Positions 61,218 through 64,000 of a stretch of DNA of 64,000 bases are shown here, piece after piece. The translations under genes and the position numbers were made by a program. The notes under the pieces are model-generated. The model made no database searches. It saw nothing but the letters and a program-made list of their open reading frames with translations, and was not told the origin of the DNA. The stretch's first letter is position 1, and each line of letters opens with the position of its first letter. Source of the stretch: JALEFZ01 sp039817415 (GTDB lineage Bacteria; Bacteroidota; Bacteroidia; J057); the NCBI GenBank assembly GCA_039817415.1, contig JBCBVV010000004.1, forward strand, positions 124,001-188,000, given 5' to 3'.

Positions 61218-64000
61218 TTAGTGTCTGACACTTAATTTTTTTGAAATGGTCTGTCCTTTTGCCTTCACAATGACCACATAAGTTCCTGCATTCCAAGAAG
61301 AGACATCAATCTGCTGGGAGGATGAAAGACTCCCTTGGTAGATAACTTGCCCATTGACTGCAATGACCTCGACTGTACCTACAGCTGAAGGATCAAGACC
61401 TGTTTGAAGGTTGATCCTATTATTTGCGGGATTCGGAAATACCTTCACATTTAGATTTCCTTCCTTTGGAGCCAATTCAACCGAGTTAGAAAAGTCAACG
61501 CTTCCATCTATGTCTATTTGTTTGATCCGATAAATGATTACTCCTTCTCTAGCAGCGGCGAAGGCTTCCTCATCTGAAAAATCGTATGATTGTACCTGAT
61601 TGGTCGTACCAAAAGAAGGTACGCTTCCTATCGCCAGAAATGCCTGACTTCCTTTATTTTTTCGCTCAATTTGAAATTCCCTAGAGTTAAGTTCGGAGGC
61701 TGTTTCCCAGCTCAACTTACCAGCATTTCCTTCCCATTTGGCTTCAAAGGATAACCAACTTACAGGAAAATTGGCATTGAATGCACTTCTCCAGTCCCTA
61801 TCATCACCTCCTCCGCCATTTGGATAAGAAATTGGCGTGAGATTACCGTTTGTGGGATCAAAGGTGGTAGAGTCGTTGTCATACCCATCGTCCAGACCAT
61901 CTTTGTCTAAGTCCCAACCTGCTGCTACTCCTCTGTTGGATGAGGAACCATCATCAGCTACCTCATCTCCATCTGAATCATGTCCTTCAATGGCATCAGG
62001 TATCTGATCGTTGTCCGCATCCAAGTCCCGATAATCCGGCAGGTCCTCCCCATCCGTATTTTCTGGAGTCAGACCATTTCCCCCATACACTCCATTGTTG
62101 CTATCAAACTGGTCATCAATACCATCCTTGTCATTATCCTGTCCAAGGGGAGGGAAATAATTTCCTGTTTCCTGGGCCTCGATCAAATCCACGATGCCAT
62201 CATCATCTGCATCAATGTCCAAAAAGTCGGGATAGCCAGTAGAGTCTGTGTTTGCCATGGTATACGCTCCGTCCGGTAGACCATCCAAAGTCGTATCTGC
62301 GGGGCTCAGCATATAGGAAGAGCCTGTATTTTCAGCTACCCCATCATTCCCAACATCTCCATCTACTCCATCAAAGAATCCATCTCCATCTGTATCCAGC
62401 ATTGAACTAGCTACGGCCGGAGTTGAATAGTCTACTTGACCATCACTATTCGCATCTGTTCCACCAACTTCATATATATCTAGTAGGCCATCTCCATCTG
62501 CGTCTAAGTCCGCCCAATTGGGCAAACCATCTCCGTCGAAGTCTCCATTTGAATCATGCGTTCCATCCTCATCCACATCAAAAAGAGTGGAAGTAGAACC
62601 GCTCACATCACAATCACCACCTAGTCTACATGCTGCGACAAGTGGGCCATCTGCGTCGTTGACATCAAATATGTCCACCAAACCGTCTCCATCTGTATCC
62701 GTTACATCATCGGCTCGCCCATCTCCATCTTGATCTGCTCCCCCAGCCTCTATGATATCTGCAATCCCATCATTGTCAGAATCAAGGTCAAGGTAATCTG
62801 GAATCCCATCTTGGTCTGTATCCGGATCCTCACAACTTTCCTCCGTGTAACTGAAATAAGCCCCATCAACTGAGAAGTCGAATAAATCTCCTCTATCCAT
62901 GAATTGAGAAAGGCGTATATATGTGGTAGGTGAGGTCGAAACCACACTTACAATCTCTCCATTGGTATTGTGTATGTTCAGGGCACGAGATGCGTGGAAT
63001 TGATAGGAAGAATTAGACTCAGAAATCTCCAGTCTCATTTTCGTTCCAATACCAGCAGCTACCTTCTTTTTCACCTTCAGGTGAAGGGGGATACCAGCTG
63101 GTAATTGGGGATCTAATTCAAGGGTGATTTTACTTTTGTGTGTCAAGAAGTTTGCATATGAACCATCAAGCGGCCCAATAATATTAGATTCATTCCCCAT
63201 GGCGTTGGGAACCGATGTGGCAATGACATACCCATTGATAAGGCTAGAGGAACATTGATTTTCTATGCGATCCGGTATTCCATCGTTGTCGGCATCTAGA
63301 TCCAAATGATCTTCGATTCCATCTCCATCTGCATCGTCCATTCCACAATTGATAACTGGAATTGTGAGGGTTGTAGCTAGGTTGTCTACTCCATCATGAC
63401 CATGAGTAGCGCCGTTCAAGGGAAACTCTGTTAAGGCAGAACAGTCGGTTGTTCCTGCTTCACCTCCTTTTACACTTTTGCTAATGGAACTACTTGTAGA
63501 AGTCGAAAGCGAGATCAAACCACCGCCACCACCACCACCGGGTCCTTCGGATTCAGAGGTACTGATGGTCTGGTCTCCTCCGTTTCCACCATCCGCTTCC
63601 ATGCTGATACCAGAAGTTTGTTGTTGCACATCCAGAAGGATCGTTCCACCTGCCCCTCCACCAGAAGGGCCATCGTTTCCTCTGTTTTGGGTAATTAGTG
63701 CATCTATTCCATTGGCCTGGATGCCCCCAGCACCAGCTATGTTGTCTGCTTGGATCATGACAATTCCTCCTCCTGCTGGTGCATCATAATTGGCGAGGTT
63801 ATTCCCATCACCTGCACCACCTCCACCGCCCATGAAGATTCTATCTGACAAGGAGTAGCCATCAATAGGTCTCCCCCCTACTCCACCAACAGTATCTCTA
63901 CGGTCTCCACTCCAATCAGGGTGTCCTGGGGGTTTGGTTAGGGCATCTTTGTCCTTTGCTCCATAGGTATATCCACCTTGTCCTCCTCCTGTGGAGTGGG
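61218..64000 (-). CDS. giant surface protein with Gly-rich region, thrombospondin type 3 repeats and T9SS sorting domain (N-terminus outside window)
   Basis: The frame stays open to the window edge, so the start is beyond 64000; about 927 residues are visible. The upstream part (about 63480-64000) is very Gly-rich (MGGGGGAGDG, PSGGGAGGTILLDV). Bases about 61830-63340 encode a long run of thrombospondin type 3 repeats with Ca-binding DxDxDG loops (DADGDGIEDHLDLDADNDGI), interrupted at about 62850-63240 by a sandwich-like domain. The last 85 residues are a T9SS type A sorting domain (VKVFPNPANNRINLQ, then GTYVVIVKAKGQTISKK). It should be exported and fixed to the surface, with Ca-stabilised stalks; adhesion or gliding is inferred. 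It is preceded downstream by a bidirectional terminator. Confidence 0.85.
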   Translation of the reverse strand, partial: HSTGGGQGGYTYGAKDKDALTKPPGHPDWSGDRRDTVGGVGGRPIDGYSLSDRIFMGGGGGAGDGNNLANYDAPAGGGIVMIQADNIAGAGGIQANGIDALITQNRGNDGPSGGGAGGTILLDVQQQTSGISMEADGGNGGDQTISTSESEGPGGGGGGGLISLSTSTSSSISKSVKGGEAGTTDCSALTEFPLNGATHGHDGVDNLATTLTIPVINCGMDDADGDGIEDHLDLDADNDGIPDRIENQCSSSLINGYVIATSVPNAMGNESNIIGPLDGSYANFLTHKSKITLELDPQLPAGIPLHLKVKKKVAAGIGTKMRLEISESNSSYQFHASRALNIHNTNGEIVSVVSTSPTTYIRLSQFMDRGDLFDFSVDGAYFSYTEESCEDPDTDQDGIPDYLDLDSDNDGIADIIEAGGADQDGDGRADDVTDTDGDGLVDIFDVNDADGPLVAACRLGGDCDVSGSTSTLFDVDEDGTHDSNGDFDGDGLPNWADLDADGDGLLDIYEVGGTDANSDGQVDYSTPAVASSMLDTDGDGFFDGVDGDVGNDGVAENTGSSYMLSPADTTLDGLPDGAYTMANTDSTGYPDFLDIDADDDGIVDLIEAQETGNYFPPLGQDNDKDGIDDQFDSNNGVYGGNGLTPENTDGEDLPDYRDLDADNDQIPDAIEGHDSDGDEVADDGSSSNRGVAAGWDLDKDGLDDGYDNDSTTFDPTNGNLTPISYPNGGGGDDRDWRSAFNANFPVSWLSFEAKWEGNAGKLSWETASELNSREFQIERKNKGSQAFLAIGSVPSFGTTNQVQSYDFSDEEAFAAAREGVIIYRIKQIDIDGSVDFSNSVELAPKEGNLNVKVFPNPANNRINLQTGLDPSAVGTVEVIAVNGQVIYQGSLSSSQQIDVSSWNAGTYVVIVKAKGQTISKKLSVRH

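Noticed and set aside
61940..62279. Overlapping plus-strand frames rich in His and Pro or Ile
   Set aside because: They are antisense mirrors of the Asp-rich thrombospondin type 3 repeats on the other strand.
61830..63340. Repetitive DNA resembling a CRISPR or tandem repeat
   Set aside because: The repeats are protein-level DxDxDG loops with diverged DNA; unit length and spacing vary and there are no identical repeats with unique spacers.
1..64000. Signs of prophage, insertion sequences or genomic-island ends
   Set aside because: No integrase, transposase, tRNA or flanking repeats were seen, and gene content runs smoothly from surface loci to housekeeping genes.

Overview
The window looks like chromosomal DNA of a Bacteroidota bacterium, probably a Cytophagales/Flammeovirgaceae-type marine or soil glider. 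This is inferred from two very large surface proteins with type IX secretion (T9SS) C-terminal sorting domains, abundant lipoproteins, a Wzc-type kinase with a Bacteroidota-like GADIRRP motif, moderate-to-low GC, and starts that lack obvious Shine-Dalgarno sequences. I see no tRNA, rRNA, CRISPR array, insertion sequence or prophage.

Layout. (1) 1-7.4 kb: the tail of an M23/LytM-like protein, a small secreted protein, a GNAT acetyltransferase, and a 1819-residue secreted protein (glucose/sorbosone dehydrogenase propeller, two CxxCH haem motifs, two LamG domains, PA14, T9SS signal). (2) 7.9-33.2 kb, minus strand: an 18-gene exopolysaccharide locus. It runs from a Wza-like export lipoprotein and a Wzc-like co-polymerase/kinase through an epimerase, a Wzy-like polymerase, an MBOAT/AlgJ-like O-acetylation pair, a BcsA-like synthase fused to a glycoside hydrolase, a separate hydrolase lipoprotein, an FAD enzyme, glycosyltransferases, two left-handed beta-helix acyltransferases and a sulfotransferase. 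It ends at a strong terminator at about 7.9 kb. (3) 33.7-47.6 kb, plus strand, diverging from it: sugar-nucleotide and polysaccharide genes, namely an AsnB-like amidotransferase, a UDP-sugar dehydrogenase with an extra C-terminal domain, a second FAD enzyme, a polysaccharide deacetylase, a polyprenol-phosphate GT2 with a GT-C transferase, a WbpI/WecB-like epimerase, WbpB, and an acyltransferase-3/SGNH fusion. (4) 47.6-64 kb: gamma-glutamyltransferase and a membrane protein; a histidine kinase/response regulator followed by a retropepsin-like protease and two paralogous tandem-jelly-roll proteins; a YCF48-like lipoprotein; unknown secreted proteins; and housekeeping genes (ogt, hemF, an aspartate aminotransferase). 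It closes with a partial giant Gly-rich/thrombospondin-type-3 T9SS protein.

How they may work together. The two divergent arms could build, polymerise, decorate (O-acetyl, sulfate, possibly uronamide, de-N-acetyl) and export one or two surface polysaccharides. WbpB plus the WbpI/WecB-like epimerase and a UDP-sugar dehydrogenase suggest an N-acetylated (di)amino-uronic acid building block, although WbpD and WbpE counterparts are not in the window. I see neither a Wzx flippase nor an initiating phosphoglycosyltransferase here.

The least familiar items are the synthase-hydrolase fusion with its hydrolase partner, the kinase/regulator/protease/jelly-roll cassette, and the acyltransferase whose SGNH domain has lost its catalytic Ser and Asp.
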